Positions 33,037 to 41,445 of a DNA stretch of 64,000 bases are shown here, one piece after another. Below the pieces are notes generated by a model, which was given only the letters and a program-made list of their open reading frames with translations, was not told the origin of the DNA and did no database searches. The position numbers were made by a program, and so were the translations under genes. The stretch comes from Microbacterium galbinum (GTDB taxonomy: Bacteria > Actinomycetota > Actinomycetes > Actinomycetales > Microbacteriaceae): NCBI RefSeq assembly GCF_023101185.1, contig NZ_CP078077.1, positions 711,630 to 775,629 of the forward strand. The letters run 5' to 3'. The first letter of the stretch is position 1. Every line of letters begins with the position of its first letter.

Positions 33037-34062
33037 ATGGCCGTTCCCGCCCGCCGCGTGCAGCGCCGCGTCACCCTCACCGAGATCGCCGAGGCGCTCG
33101 GCGTCGCCCCCTCGACGGTCTCGCGCGCCCTCTCGAACCCCAACCGCGTGAGCCCGGCGATGTACGAGCGCATCACCAGCAAGGCGCAGGAGATGGGCTA
33201 CACCTCGGCGCTCCTGCCCGCCGCCGAGAACCGCCTCGCGCGCGGCACGATCGCGCTCGTGCTCCCGAACCTCACCAACCCGTTCAACCTCGACGTGACC
33301 CGGGGCGCTCAGGCGCAGATCCGGGCGGCGAGCTACCTGCACCTGCTCGTCAGCACCGAGGAGTCGTTGCCGATGGAGGAGCAGTGGCTGCGCGAGCTCG
33401 CCCGCACCGTCGACGGCATCGTCGTGTCATCGCCGCGCATCGATGACGAGGCCCTGCGCGCGGTCGCGCAGATCGCGCCGACCGTGGTGATCAACCGCCA
33501 GTCCCCCGGGCTCTCCGGCGTCGTGATCGACACCCCCGCCGGCCTCGCGCAGGCGGTGCACTACCTGCACTCGCTCGGACACACCCGCATCGCCTACGTG
33601 CGCGGCCCGCACGGCTCCTGGACCGACGGCACGCGCTTCGACGCGATCACGGCTGCCGCCGAGGAGGACGGCGTCGACCTCGTCGCCGTCGGCCGCTACC
33701 ACGTGACCCTCGCGAACGGGGCGGCCGCAGCGGATGCCGTCGTGCTCACCCGCGCGACCGCCTGCATCTTCTTCAACGACGTGCTCGCGATCGGGGCGCT
33801 CGACCGGTTTCGCCAGCTCGGCGTCTCGATCCCCGACGACCTCAGCGTGGTCGGCTGCGACGACATCTTCGGCTCGTCGTTCTCGCATCCGCCGCTGACC
33901 ACCGTCACCTCGCCGGGCGAGAGCGCCGGTCGCGCCGCGGTCGACATGCTGATCGGCCGCTTCGCGACCCGCGATCGCTCCGACCGCATCGACCACATCT
34001 CGGCGCACCTCACGGTGCGGGCATCCACCGGCCCCCGCAAGGGGGGTCAAGACACGCCCTGA
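33037..34062 (+). CDS. LacI family transcriptional regulator of the pxp/idn operon
   Basis: The protein has 341 residues from ATG 33037. No ribosome site precedes it, but a TACCAT box six bases upstream would suit a leaderless transcript; ATG 33007 is an alternative start. The helix-turn-helix is VTLTEIAEALGVAPSTVSRALSNPNRVSP, and the ligand-binding domain ends with DDLSVVGCDDIFGSSFSHPPLTTV. Divergent from pxpA, it probably represses the long operon, and perhaps the MHS transporter, until a sugar acid or related ligand is present. Confidence 0.9.
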   Translation: MAVPARRVQRRVTLTEIAEALGVAPSTVSRALSNPNRVSPAMYERITSKAQEMGYTSALLPAAENRLARGTIALVLPNLTNPFNLDVTRGAQAQIRAASYLHLLVSTEESLPMEEQWLRELARTVDGIVVSSPRIDDEALRAVAQIAPTVVINRQSPGLSGVVIDTPAGLAQAVHYLHSLGHTRIAYVRGPHGSWTDGTRFDAITAAAEEDGVDLVAVGRYHVTLANGAAAADAVVLTRATACIFFNDVLAIGALDRFRQLGVSIPDDLSVVGCDDIFGSSFSHPPLTTVTSPGESAGRAAVDMLIGRFATRDRSDRIDHISAHLTVRASTGPRKGGQDTP

Positions 34063-34094
34063 ACGGATGCCGCGTTGCGGCGTGTCCTGACCCC
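34043..34094. repeat. Stem-loop overlapping the end of the second LacI gene
   Basis: GGGGTCAAGACACGCC at 34043-34058 pairs with GGCGTGTCCTGACCCC at 34079-34094 at 15 of 16 positions. The left arm is inside the last codons of the LacI gene and the stop lies in the loop. The arms and loop resemble the stem-loop at 14061-14106 after the other LacI gene. Confidence 0.7.
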
Positions 34095-34097
34095 TCA

Positions 34098-34132
34098 CGG
34101 CTTCCCGGGCGCTCGAAGGGCCCGGGAAGCCG
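34098..34132. terminator. Bidirectional terminator between LacI and MHS transporter
   Basis: CGGCTTCCCGGG at 34098-34109 pairs perfectly with CCCGGGAAGCCG at 34121-34132, giving a 12-bp stem and 11-nt loop between two convergent genes. No U-run is present, as is common in high-GC actinobacteria. Confidence 0.8.
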
Positions 34133-34162
34133 AAGCATCCCGGGCCCTCGAGGCATCCGTCG

Positions 34163-35515
34163 TCAGGGGACGAGGATCGACGCGGTGACCGCGTCCTTCT
34201 CCTTCTGGGTCTGCTGCACGTCGTCGACCTCGTCGAGCGAGTAGCGACGGGTCTCCTTCGCGGTGAGCGCCGCGATCACGGCGATCGCCATGAGTCCGAG
34301 CCCGAGGAGGGCCGGTCCGAACCAGTTCTGCAGGTCTTCTCCGGCGAGTGCCGTGGAGGCCACCGGGCCGATGGCACCGGCGATCGCGAAGCCGATCTGC
34401 GTGCCGACCGCGAGACCCGAGACGCGGACGCGGTTCGGGAACATCTCGGCGAAGAACGCGGGCCACGCGGCGTTGGCCGTGGAGTAGAAGAACCCGTTGC
34501 AGAGGATGCCGAGGGTGAAGATCAGCGGCCAGTTGCCCTCGCTGATCGCCCACAGGTACGGCACGGTCGTGACACCGGCGCCCACGGCTCCGATGATGAA
34601 GACCGTCTTGCGGCCGATGAGGTCGGAGATGTACCCGGCGAACGGTGTGTAGAGCAGGGCGAGCAGGCTGGCGAGCACGGGCACCCAGAGCATGGTCGAC
34701 TTGTCGAGGCCGTATCCGGTGGTCGCGAAGGCGACCGAGAACGTGGCGAACAGGTAGCTGACGCCGGCGATCATGGCGCAGGCGGCGACGCGGATGATCG
34801 TGCGCCAGTGAAAGCGCAGCACCTGCTTGATCGGCGGCAGCTGCGCCTTGATCGCCTGGGTCTCGACGAACGACGGCGGCTCTTCGAGGTTGCGGCGGAT
34901 GAGGTACGCGACCACGACGACGACGGCCGAGAGCCAGAACGGGATGCGCCAGGCCCAGCCGAGCAGGTCTTCGGTCGGCAGCGCCGCGAAGGGGATGAAG
35001 ACGGCGGTCGCGAGCAGGCCACCCGAGGCGGAACCGCTCGTGACGAAGCTCGTCGTGAAGCCGCGGCGGTTGTCGGACGCGTGCTCGAGGCTCATCGAGA
35101 TCGCGCTGGCCTGCTCGCCCGAGACCGACAGGCCCTGGATGATGCGGATGACCACCAGCAGGATCGGGGCGAGGACGCCGATCTGCTCGAAGGTCGGCAG
35201 GCAGCCGATGATGAATGTGCAGATGCCGATGCCGAACAGCGTCAGCATCATGACGAACTTACGGCCGAAGCGGTCGCCGAGCGGGCCGAGGATGAAGGCG
35301 CCGAGCGGGCGGACCACGTAGCCGACCGCGAGCGTCATCATGCTGAGCAGCACGCGCACACCCTCGGGGAGCTCAGGGGGGAAGAACAGCTGATTGAGCA
35401 CGAGCGCTGCGGCCGTGCCGTAGACGGCGAAGTCGTAGTACTCCAGGGTCGTACCGACCCAGGAAGCGATGGCCGCCTTCGCGGGCGTCTTCTTGGGAAT
35501 TGCAGTATTCGTCAT
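34163..35515 (-). CDS. MHS family MFS symporter (metabolite:H+)
   Basis: The 450-residue protein has twelve predicted helices. The N-terminal ASWVGTTLEYYDFAVYGTAAALVL and the loop GPLGDRFGRKFVMMLTL are the hallmarks of the metabolite:H+ symporter family, whose members import organic acids such as proline betaine, shikimate or citrate-like compounds. ATG 35515 has GGAGGCGAA upstream. It is convergent with the LacI gene. It is probably the uptake system for the substrate of the pxp/idn operon, an inference from position and shared TGCCA-type motifs. Confidence 0.88.
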   Translation of the reverse strand: MTNTAIPKKTPAKAAIASWVGTTLEYYDFAVYGTAAALVLNQLFFPPELPEGVRVLLSMMTLAVGYVVRPLGAFILGPLGDRFGRKFVMMLTLFGIGICTFIIGCLPTFEQIGVLAPILLVVIRIIQGLSVSGEQASAISMSLEHASDNRRGFTTSFVTSGSASGGLLATAVFIPFAALPTEDLLGWAWRIPFWLSAVVVVVAYLIRRNLEEPPSFVETQAIKAQLPPIKQVLRFHWRTIIRVAACAMIAGVSYLFATFSVAFATTGYGLDKSTMLWVPVLASLLALLYTPFAGYISDLIGRKTVFIIGAVGAGVTTVPYLWAISEGNWPLIFTLGILCNGFFYSTANAAWPAFFAEMFPNRVRVSGLAVGTQIGFAIAGAIGPVASTALAGEDLQNWFGPALLGLGLMAIAVIAALTAKETRRYSLDEVDDVQQTQKEKDAVTASILVP

Positions 35516-35850
35516 TTCGCCTCCATTGGCGGACTCTCAACAGGTACCACGATCGAGCGTCAGGCGCCGATGTCGGGGGTGCGCGGGTCCGCTAGCTGAT
35601 TCATGGGCGGCGCTTTCGCTCGCTTGAGGGAACTGTATGGATCGCCGATCCGACAAGACAAGCGATGTGCCACGGATGTGCCACGCATCCCTTGTGATAC
35701 CGCGCTTTTTCGATGGGTGCGTCATGTGATCGTCACGAACTTGCCACGAGATTTGCCAAGGATTGCCCGCTCTCGGCCCCGCGTCAGAGGCGGCCGCGGG
35801 AGCCGAGACGTTACGCTCGAACCGCTACAGCCGACGGGGAGGGTCGCTTC
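35516..35850. other. 335-bp intergenic region with tandem 11-bp repeats
   Basis: This gap serves two divergent promoters (MHS symporter to the left, DUF2510 protein to the right). It holds a tandem direct repeat GATGTGCCACG at 35664-35674 and 35675-35685, and TTGCCACG (35741-35748) with TTTGCCAA (35752-35759). These resemble the TGGCA/TGCCA element before the second LacI gene. A single half-site GCGCTTTCGC lies at 35610-35619. A frame of 83 codons at 35603-35854 is not convincing as a gene. Confidence 0.6.
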
Positions 35851-36717
35851 ATGAACGCAGCACCGGGATGGTACGACGCGGGCACGCCGGGGCGTGTGCG
35901 CTGGTGGGACGGCACGCAGTGGACGGCGCATGAGGCGGATGCTCCGGCTGCCGTCGCGGCATCCGCACCGCCCGTCGGCCCGACGTCGACGATCGCTGCC
36001 GGCCCCCTGCCCGGCTGGTACGTCACCCCCGCCGGCCCCGCCCGCTGGTGGGACGGGAAGAAGTGGACGGCGATGCGCACGAAGACCGACGGCTCGCACG
36101 GCACGGACTGGGCGAGCACCGAGCAGGTGGGTTTCGCCTGGGCTTTGGGGGCGGTCTTCGCCTCGCTGGGCACCGTGCAGTTCGTGCTCGGCACGCTCGC
36201 TCCCGGCGTCTCGTTCGCCGGAATCCCGATGCTGCTCGTGGCCGCCCTGTGGTTCGGCATCGCGATCCAGACGACCGCCGTGCTGCGCATCCCGGTGCCG
36301 ACCTCCGCCCCGCTGATGGCCGAGGCGTTCCGCCCGCTTCCCGGCGAGCAGGAGGGCCCCGGGGCCGGCTGGTACCCGATCACCGGCACCACCGGTCGCT
36401 GGTGGACCGGCGCGCGATGGAGTCAGTACACGAACTCGAAGTTCGGCATCCGCCCGACGTTCCACGCTCCGCAGGCTCAAGCCGCCCTGCGCTGGGTCGG
36501 CATCGGGGTGTTCGCCCTCGCGGCGATCGCTCTCATCATCGGGGTGTTCTTCATCATCGTCGGGGCGAACGATCCGTCCGACTATGCGTCGTCGGTCATC
36601 GGCTGGGTCACAGCGGTCGGTGCCGTGGTCTTCGCCGGTCTCGGGGCCGTCGTCTTCGCGATGACCCGCTACCAGACGCGCCTGCTCTTCCCGCCGAGCG
36701 AGCCGCCTCGGGTGTGA
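35851..36717 (+). CDS. Membrane protein with three DUF2510 repeats
   Basis: The protein has 288 residues from ATG 35851 with GGGGAGGG upstream. Three copies of the short tryptophan-rich DUF2510 motif (PGWY...RWWDG..WT) occur at about residues 5-24, 54-73 and 172-195, the third degenerate (RWWTGARWSQYT). Two helices follow the second copy (about 95-140) and two lie near the C-terminus (about 215-275). DUF2510 is common in actinobacterial membrane proteins and has no known enzymatic role. It may bind cell-wall or protein partners. Confidence 0.8.
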   Translation: MNAAPGWYDAGTPGRVRWWDGTQWTAHEADAPAAVAASAPPVGPTSTIAAGPLPGWYVTPAGPARWWDGKKWTAMRTKTDGSHGTDWASTEQVGFAWALGAVFASLGTVQFVLGTLAPGVSFAGIPMLLVAALWFGIAIQTTAVLRIPVPTSAPLMAEAFRPLPGEQEGPGAGWYPITGTTGRWWTGARWSQYTNSKFGIRPTFHAPQAQAALRWVGIGVFALAAIALIIGVFFIIVGANDPSDYASSVIGWVTAVGAVVFAGLGAVVFAMTRYQTRLLFPPSEPPRV

Positions 36718-36742
36718 CCCCCACCCGCGACGCCGGGCGCGG

Positions 36743-37780
36743 TCACCGTGCGTTCGCGGACAGCTCGTCGCGGAGCAGCGCCGCACCCGCGCTGAGCGCG
36801 CTGAGCTTGCCGAGGGCGACGTCGCGCGGCAGGGGCGCCATGCCGCAGTTCGTGCTCGGCACGAGCTTGTCGGCGTCGACGAACGCGAGCGCGTCGCGCA
36901 ACGTGTCGGCGACCTGCTCGGGCGTCTCGACCGTCGTGCTCGACACGTCGATCGCGCCGAGCATGACCTTCTTGCCGCGGATGAGCTCGATGAGGTCGAG
37001 CGGCACGTGCGAGTTCGCCCGCTCGAGCGACACCGTGTCGATGATCGACTGCTGCAGCAGCGGGAACGACTCCTCGTACTGGCGCCACTCCGATCCGAGC
37101 GTGGCCTTCCAGTCGTTGTTGGCCTTGATGCCGTAGCCGTAGCAGATGTGCACGACGGTCTCGGCGCGCAGTCCCTCGGCGGCCCGCTCGAGCGTCGCGA
37201 CGCCCCAGTCCTTGAGCTCGTCGAAGAACACGTTGAAGGCGGGCTCGTCGAACTGGATGACGTCGACACCGGCGGCCTCGAGCTCGCGCGCCTCCTGGTT
37301 GAGGATCGTCGCGAACTCCCAGGCCAGCTTCTCGCGGCTGCGGTAGTGGCGGTCCGAGAGCGTGTCGATCATCGTCATCGGGCCGGGAAGGGCCCACTTG
37401 ATCGGCTGATCGGTCTGCTGGCGGAGGAAGCGCGCGTCGTCGACGAACACCGGTTTCTCGCGGCTCACGGCACCGACGACGGTCGGCACGCTCGCGTCGT
37501 AGCGATCGCGGATGCGGACCGTCTCGCGCTGATCGAAGTCGACGCCGCTGAGGTGCTCGATGAACGTCGTGACGAAGTGCTGGCGGGTCTGCTCGCCGTC
37601 GCTGATCACGTCGATGCCGCGTCGGGCCTGTTCCTGCACGGCGCTGCGCAGGGCGTCCTGCTTGCCCTCGGCCAGGGCATCGCCCTCGAGCTTCCAGGGC
37701 GACCAGAGGGTTTCGGGCTGCGCGAGCCAGGAGGGCTTCGGAAGGCTGCCGACGATCGAGGTGGGGAGAAGCGTGTTCAT
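36743..37780 (-). CDS. mesD: MesD-type core methionine synthase (folate-independent)
   Basis: The 345-residue protein is only the catalytic MetE core and lacks the N-terminal half of cobalamin-independent methionine synthase. The likely zinc ligands are kept: HIC in VVHICYGYG (about 210-212) and the cysteine of PSTNCGMA (about 312); the DEPA motif is near 178. The gene 20 bp upstream encodes a DUF1852 (MesX) protein, the partner that defines the MesD family. Known MesD enzymes methylate homocysteine without folate and need MesX and oxygen. Methionine synthesis is inferred from this pairing. Confidence 0.88.
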   Translation of the reverse strand: MNTLLPTSIVGSLPKPSWLAQPETLWSPWKLEGDALAEGKQDALRSAVQEQARRGIDVISDGEQTRQHFVTTFIEHLSGVDFDQRETVRIRDRYDASVPTVVGAVSREKPVFVDDARFLRQQTDQPIKWALPGPMTMIDTLSDRHYRSREKLAWEFATILNQEARELEAAGVDVIQFDEPAFNVFFDELKDWGVATLERAAEGLRAETVVHICYGYGIKANNDWKATLGSEWRQYEESFPLLQQSIIDTVSLERANSHVPLDLIELIRGKKVMLGAIDVSSTTVETPEQVADTLRDALAFVDADKLVPSTNCGMAPLPRDVALGKLSALSAGAALLRDELSANAR

Positions 37781-37800
37781 ATCGGGTGATGCTCCGCGGC

Positions 37801-38793
37801 TCACGCGGCCGCGACCGGGTAGCCGGCGGCCCACTGAGCGAGCACCTCGCCGTGCGGCTTCATGAAGTGCTCCTCGGTGTGCTTGCCCTGCGCGAGCGCG
37901 AGCTGGCTGCGCTCCTCGCGGTCGTAGGCGATCTGGGTCGACGAGTAGTCGTTCTGGCCGAGGCTCGGACGGTAGATGCTGGCCGCCGCCGAGTTGGCGT
38001 TGTAGACCTCCGGGCGGTAGATCTTCTGGAACGTCTCCATCGTGGCGATCGTGCCGATCAGCTGCAGGTTCGAGTAGTCGTTCAGCAGGTCGCCCTCGAA
38101 GTAGAACGCCAGCGGCGCCACGCTTCCGGGAGGCATGAAGTACCGCACCTGCAGACCCATCCGCCCGAAGTACTCGTCGGTCAGGGAGTGGTCGTCCTGC
38201 AGGTACTCGACGCCGAGCACCGGGTGGTGGTTCTCGGAGCGGCGGTACTCCTTGCTCGTCGAGACGCTGATGCAGATGACCGGGGAGGTCGTGAAGCGCT
38301 CGCGGTAGGCATCCGAGGCGAGGAAGCGACGGAAGAGCTTGCCGTGCAGACCGCCGAAGTCGTCGGGCAGCGTGAACCTGCCCGCCGCCTCGGTCACGGC
38401 CGGCAGCAGCACGCTGAAGTCGTAGTCGCGCACGTAGGACGAGAAGTTGTTGCCCACGATCCCGTGGTGACGGCGGCCGGTGAGGCGATCGACGATCTGG
38501 ATGTCGAGCACCTCGAGCAGCGGGAACCGCTGGTCCTCTCCCTCGGCCTCGAACTCCAGCCCGGCCGAGATGATCTCGAGCTCGAGCGTGTAGCGGTCGC
38601 GGGCCGGGTTGTCCCAGTGGGCGAGGTCGTTGAAACGTCGGTCGATCATCGTGAGCGCGTTGCGCAGGTTCTGCTGACGGTGCTCGCCGCGCGCGAGGTT
38701 CGCGAAGTTCGTCGTGATGCGCGAGTCTTCCGACGGCGAGTAGTCCTCGTCGAAGCGCGTGGTGGTGATGTGGAACGTGAAGTCGTTCGCCAT
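37801..38793 (-). CDS. mesX: MesX (DUF1852), partner of core methionine synthase
   Basis: The 330-residue soluble protein belongs to DUF1852: it begins with FTFHITTTRFDEDYSPSEDSRITTNFANLARG, and has GIVGNNFSSYVRDYDFS and SRIYRPSLGQNDYSSTQ-like parts near the end. In the known system MesX is required, with oxygen, for MesD to make methionine; its chemistry is not settled. It is the first gene of the mesX-mesD operon. ATG 38793 is fixed by homology with the family start. Confidence 0.9.
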   Translation of the reverse strand: MANDFTFHITTTRFDEDYSPSEDSRITTNFANLARGEHRQQNLRNALTMIDRRFNDLAHWDNPARDRYTLELEIISAGLEFEAEGEDQRFPLLEVLDIQIVDRLTGRRHHGIVGNNFSSYVRDYDFSVLLPAVTEAAGRFTLPDDFGGLHGKLFRRFLASDAYRERFTTSPVICISVSTSKEYRRSENHHPVLGVEYLQDDHSLTDEYFGRMGLQVRYFMPPGSVAPLAFYFEGDLLNDYSNLQLIGTIATMETFQKIYRPEVYNANSAAASIYRPSLGQNDYSSTQIAYDREERSQLALAQGKHTEEHFMKPHGEVLAQWAAGYPVAAA

Positions 38794-38887
38794 GGGACGC
38801 CCATCTGCTGGATGATCGGCCGAGAGGCCGGGGAAGTCTGTAGCTCCATCGTGCAACCAGACACCGGTTATCAGGTAACTTGCCTGG

Positions 38888-38905
38888 CCTATGCATCCAT
38901 ATAGG
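38888..38905. promoter_or_regulatory. Candidate LysR operator in the mesX/LysR gap
   Basis: CCTAT at 38888-38892 and ATAGG at 38901-38905 form an inverted repeat just before the LysR start, and GTTA/TAAC flanks a 5-nt spacer at about 38867-38879. Either could be the site where the divergent LysR protein controls itself and mesX-mesD. Both are short, so the call is tentative. Confidence 0.4.
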
Positions 38906-38913
38906 CTCTCCCT

Positions 38914-39855
38914 ATGGCTCGCTCGTCCAGCGGAATCACCCTCCAGCAGCTCCAGTACTTCGTCGAGGTCGCGGCGGAGGGCTCGATCAGCGCGGCCGCC
39001 GACCTGCTCTACGTCTCGCAGCCCACCATGTCGGCCGCGATGAAAGACCTCGAGTCGCGGGCGGGGCGCACGCTCCTGCTGCGATCGGCGCGCGGCGTGA
39101 CGCTCACCTCCGACGGCGCGGAGTTCCTCGGTTACGCACGGCAGGTCACCGAGCAGGTGGAACTGCTCGAGCAGCGCTACCTCGGCCGGCCGCCGTCCCG
39201 GCGCTTGCTCGGCGTCTCGGCGCAGCACTACTCGTTCGTGATCGACGCGTTCGTGCGGATGGTCAAGACCAGCGGCGCCGCGGAGTACGAGTTCTCGCTG
39301 CGCGAGACGCGCACGTGGGACATCATCGAAGACGTCCGCACGCTGCGCAGCGAGATCGGCATCCTGTATCGCAACGACTTCAACCGCAGCGTCATCGACA
39401 AGCTGCTGCGCGACTCGGGGCTCGCGTTCCGCCCGCTCTTCCTCGCCGACCCGCACATCTTCATCTCGCGCAAGAACCCGCTGGCCGCCCGCGAGCGCGT
39501 CACGCTCGACGACCTCGCCGGTTTCCCGCGGCTCACCTTCGACCAGGGCGCGAACAACTCGTTCTACTTCGCGGAGGAGATCCTCTCCACCCTGTCGACG
39601 CCGCAGGAGATCCGCGTCTCGGATCGCGCCACCATCTTCAACCTCATGATCGGCCTCGACGGCTACACGATCTCGACCGGAATCATCAGCGACGACCTCG
39701 ACCCCTCCATCGCCGCGATCCCCCTCGACATCGACGAGCGCATCGAGATCGGGTGGATCGGCCAGTCCGCGATCCCCCTCACCGAGCAGGCGCAGCGGTA
39801 TCTGGAAGAACTGCGCGCCGTGGTCTCGGACTTCGGGGTGGAGTTGATCGACTAG
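38914..39855 (+). CDS. LysR family regulator, likely of mesX-mesD
   Basis: The 313-residue protein has the LysR winged helix at residues about 8-66 (LQQLQYFVEVAAEGSISAAADLLYVSQPTMSAAMKDLE) and a C-terminal effector domain. It is divergent from mesX with a 120-bp gap containing inverted repeats, the usual arrangement for a LysR protein controlling its neighbour. By analogy with MetR it might sense homocysteine, but sequence alone does not show this. No strong ribosome site is visible before ATG 38914. Confidence 0.88.
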   Translation: MARSSSGITLQQLQYFVEVAAEGSISAAADLLYVSQPTMSAAMKDLESRAGRTLLLRSARGVTLTSDGAEFLGYARQVTEQVELLEQRYLGRPPSRRLLGVSAQHYSFVIDAFVRMVKTSGAAEYEFSLRETRTWDIIEDVRTLRSEIGILYRNDFNRSVIDKLLRDSGLAFRPLFLADPHIFISRKNPLAARERVTLDDLAGFPRLTFDQGANNSFYFAEEILSTLSTPQEIRVSDRATIFNLMIGLDGYTISTGIISDDLDPSIAAIPLDIDERIEIGWIGQSAIPLTEQAQRYLEELRAVVSDFGVELID

Positions 39856-39883
39856 GCGCTCGAAGACGGGTCCGCCCGGACAC

Positions 39884-39923
39884 GACGATGGCCAGGACCC
39901 TCATCGGGTTCCTGGCCACCGTC
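39884..39923. terminator. Bidirectional terminator between LysR and APC permease
   Basis: GACGATGGCCAGGACCC at 39884-39900 pairs with GGGTTCCTGGCCACCGTC at 39906-39923, interrupted by small mismatches or bulges, with a 5-nt loop. It lies between convergent genes. Confidence 0.8.
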
Positions 39924-39938
39924 GCCCGGGGGGGTCTA

Positions 39939-41390
39939 TCAGCCGATTCCGTCCATCGCCGACGTCTCGGTGTTGCCGATGCGGGCGATCACCTCGGGGC
40001 GACGCGCCTTGAGGAACCAGTAGCGGCTGAGAGCGGCGAGCACGCAGACCACGAACACGTAGGGGATGACGTTGAACGGGAAAGCGGGCACGGGGAACAC
40101 GTTCGCGAAGAACACGTAGGCCATCGTGACCACGGCGATCGTGGCGCAGACCCAGACGAGGCCGTTGCGCATGCCGGCGCGCTGCGTGTAGACGACGCAG
40201 GCGATCGCGACGAGCGCGTACGCGACCATGTAGCCGTAGGTGCCCCAGGTGTTGACCCACACGAGGATCTCCATGGGGTCGGCTCCCGCGACGAGGAACA
40301 CGATGTCGACGACGACGGCGAGCGCCCCCGCGGCGAGCAGCACCCGGTGCGGCGTCAGGTGGCGGTCGTGCGTGCGACCGAACCGCTCGTGCACCACGCC
40401 CTCCTTGCCCATCACGTAGACGATGCGCCCGATCACGTTCAGCGGGGCGACGACGACGGCGAAGAACGACGCCGCGACGCCGAAGGTCAGCACCGGCGCG
40501 AACCACAGCGGCATGCCGATGAGCTCAGACATGCTCTCGAGCGGGCTCGCCGCGGTGGCCAGGTCGTCGCCGAGGACGGCGATCTGCGTGTACGCCGCGA
40601 AGACGTAGAGGATGCCGACGGTCAGCGCGCTCCACATGATCGCGCGGGGAATCGCCTTGTAGGGGTTCTTCGCCTCACGTCCGAGCGCATCGGCCGACGA
40701 GAACCCGACGAATCCGAGGATGCCGAGCACCATGCCGGCCGCGATGCCCTGGAACGACGAGCCCTCGGCGATCAGCTGGGCCGGATCCCAGGCCGCGGGC
40801 CCGGCCCACACGAGCGCCGAGATCAGCAGCACGAGGATGATCGCGACCGACAGCAGCTCCAGCACCAGCGAGACGCGTGCCGACAGTCGGATGCCGCGGA
40901 TCGTGAACAGCGTCGCGAGCCCGCCGAGCACGACGGCGAGCCCGATGCTCCACCCCAGGCCCGAGGCGGGGATGCCGAGGAGGGTGAGGAACTGACTCAT
41001 GTACGACACCGAACCCATGAGGGAGGCGGCGGCGATGCCGAAGCATCCGATCAGGAGCGTCGCGCCGGCGAGGTACGCGCCGGCCGGACCGAGGCCCTTC
41101 GACACGTAGGTGTAGAGCGATCCGGCCGAGGCGTGCTTGCGCGCGAAGACCACGACGCAGTAGCCGACGCAGAGGATCACGATCGTGGCGAGGGCGAAGG
41201 CGTAGATGGTGCCGTTGCCGGCGCCGAGGAAGATCGCGGCGGCGGTGAACGCGATGACCGCGCTGGGGGCGATGTTGGCGATCGCCTGGGCGGCGAGCTC
41301 CGGTCCGCTCATCACGCCGCGGCGCAGCCCGGCATCGACCGGGGCGCCGGCGGCGGGGCCGGGCGGGCTCTGGGGGGTGGTCGTGGTCAC
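39939..41390 (-). CDS. APC superfamily amino acid/amine permease
   Basis: The 483-residue membrane protein has twelve to fourteen helices. The first membrane segments, IANIAPSAVIAFTAAAIFLGAGNGTIYAFALA and ARKHASAGSLYTYVSKGLGPAGAYLAG, match the amino acid-polyamine-organocation family. Mid-protein GFVGFSSADALGREAKNPYKAIPRAI is a typical APC loop. It starts 56 bp after the alcohol dehydrogenase gene ends and is probably in the same operon. The neighbours (alcohol dehydrogenase, PucR) suggest an amino alcohol or amine as cargo, but this is inference. Confidence 0.88.
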   Translation of the reverse strand: MTTTTPQSPPGPAAGAPVDAGLRRGVMSGPELAAQAIANIAPSAVIAFTAAAIFLGAGNGTIYAFALATIVILCVGYCVVVFARKHASAGSLYTYVSKGLGPAGAYLAGATLLIGCFGIAAASLMGSVSYMSQFLTLLGIPASGLGWSIGLAVVLGGLATLFTIRGIRLSARVSLVLELLSVAIILVLLISALVWAGPAAWDPAQLIAEGSSFQGIAAGMVLGILGFVGFSSADALGREAKNPYKAIPRAIMWSALTVGILYVFAAYTQIAVLGDDLATAASPLESMSELIGMPLWFAPVLTFGVAASFFAVVVAPLNVIGRIVYVMGKEGVVHERFGRTHDRHLTPHRVLLAAGALAVVVDIVFLVAGADPMEILVWVNTWGTYGYMVAYALVAIACVVYTQRAGMRNGLVWVCATIAVVTMAYVFFANVFPVPAFPFNVIPYVFVVCVLAALSRYWFLKARRPEVIARIGNTETSAMDGIG

Positions 41391-41445
41391 GGGGTCTCCT
41401 TCGTATCGGGGTCGGCGGAGTAGTGCAGGGAGGGGAGGGAAGAGG

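Noticed and set aside
35610..35619. GCGCTTTCGC resembling the LacI operator core
   Set aside because: Only one half of the palindrome is present, so it is not called an operator.
35603..35854. 83-codon frame in the long intergenic region
   Set aside because: No ribosome site, atypical codon use with TGT, GAT and CTG mixed in, and it overlaps the start of the DUF2510 gene.
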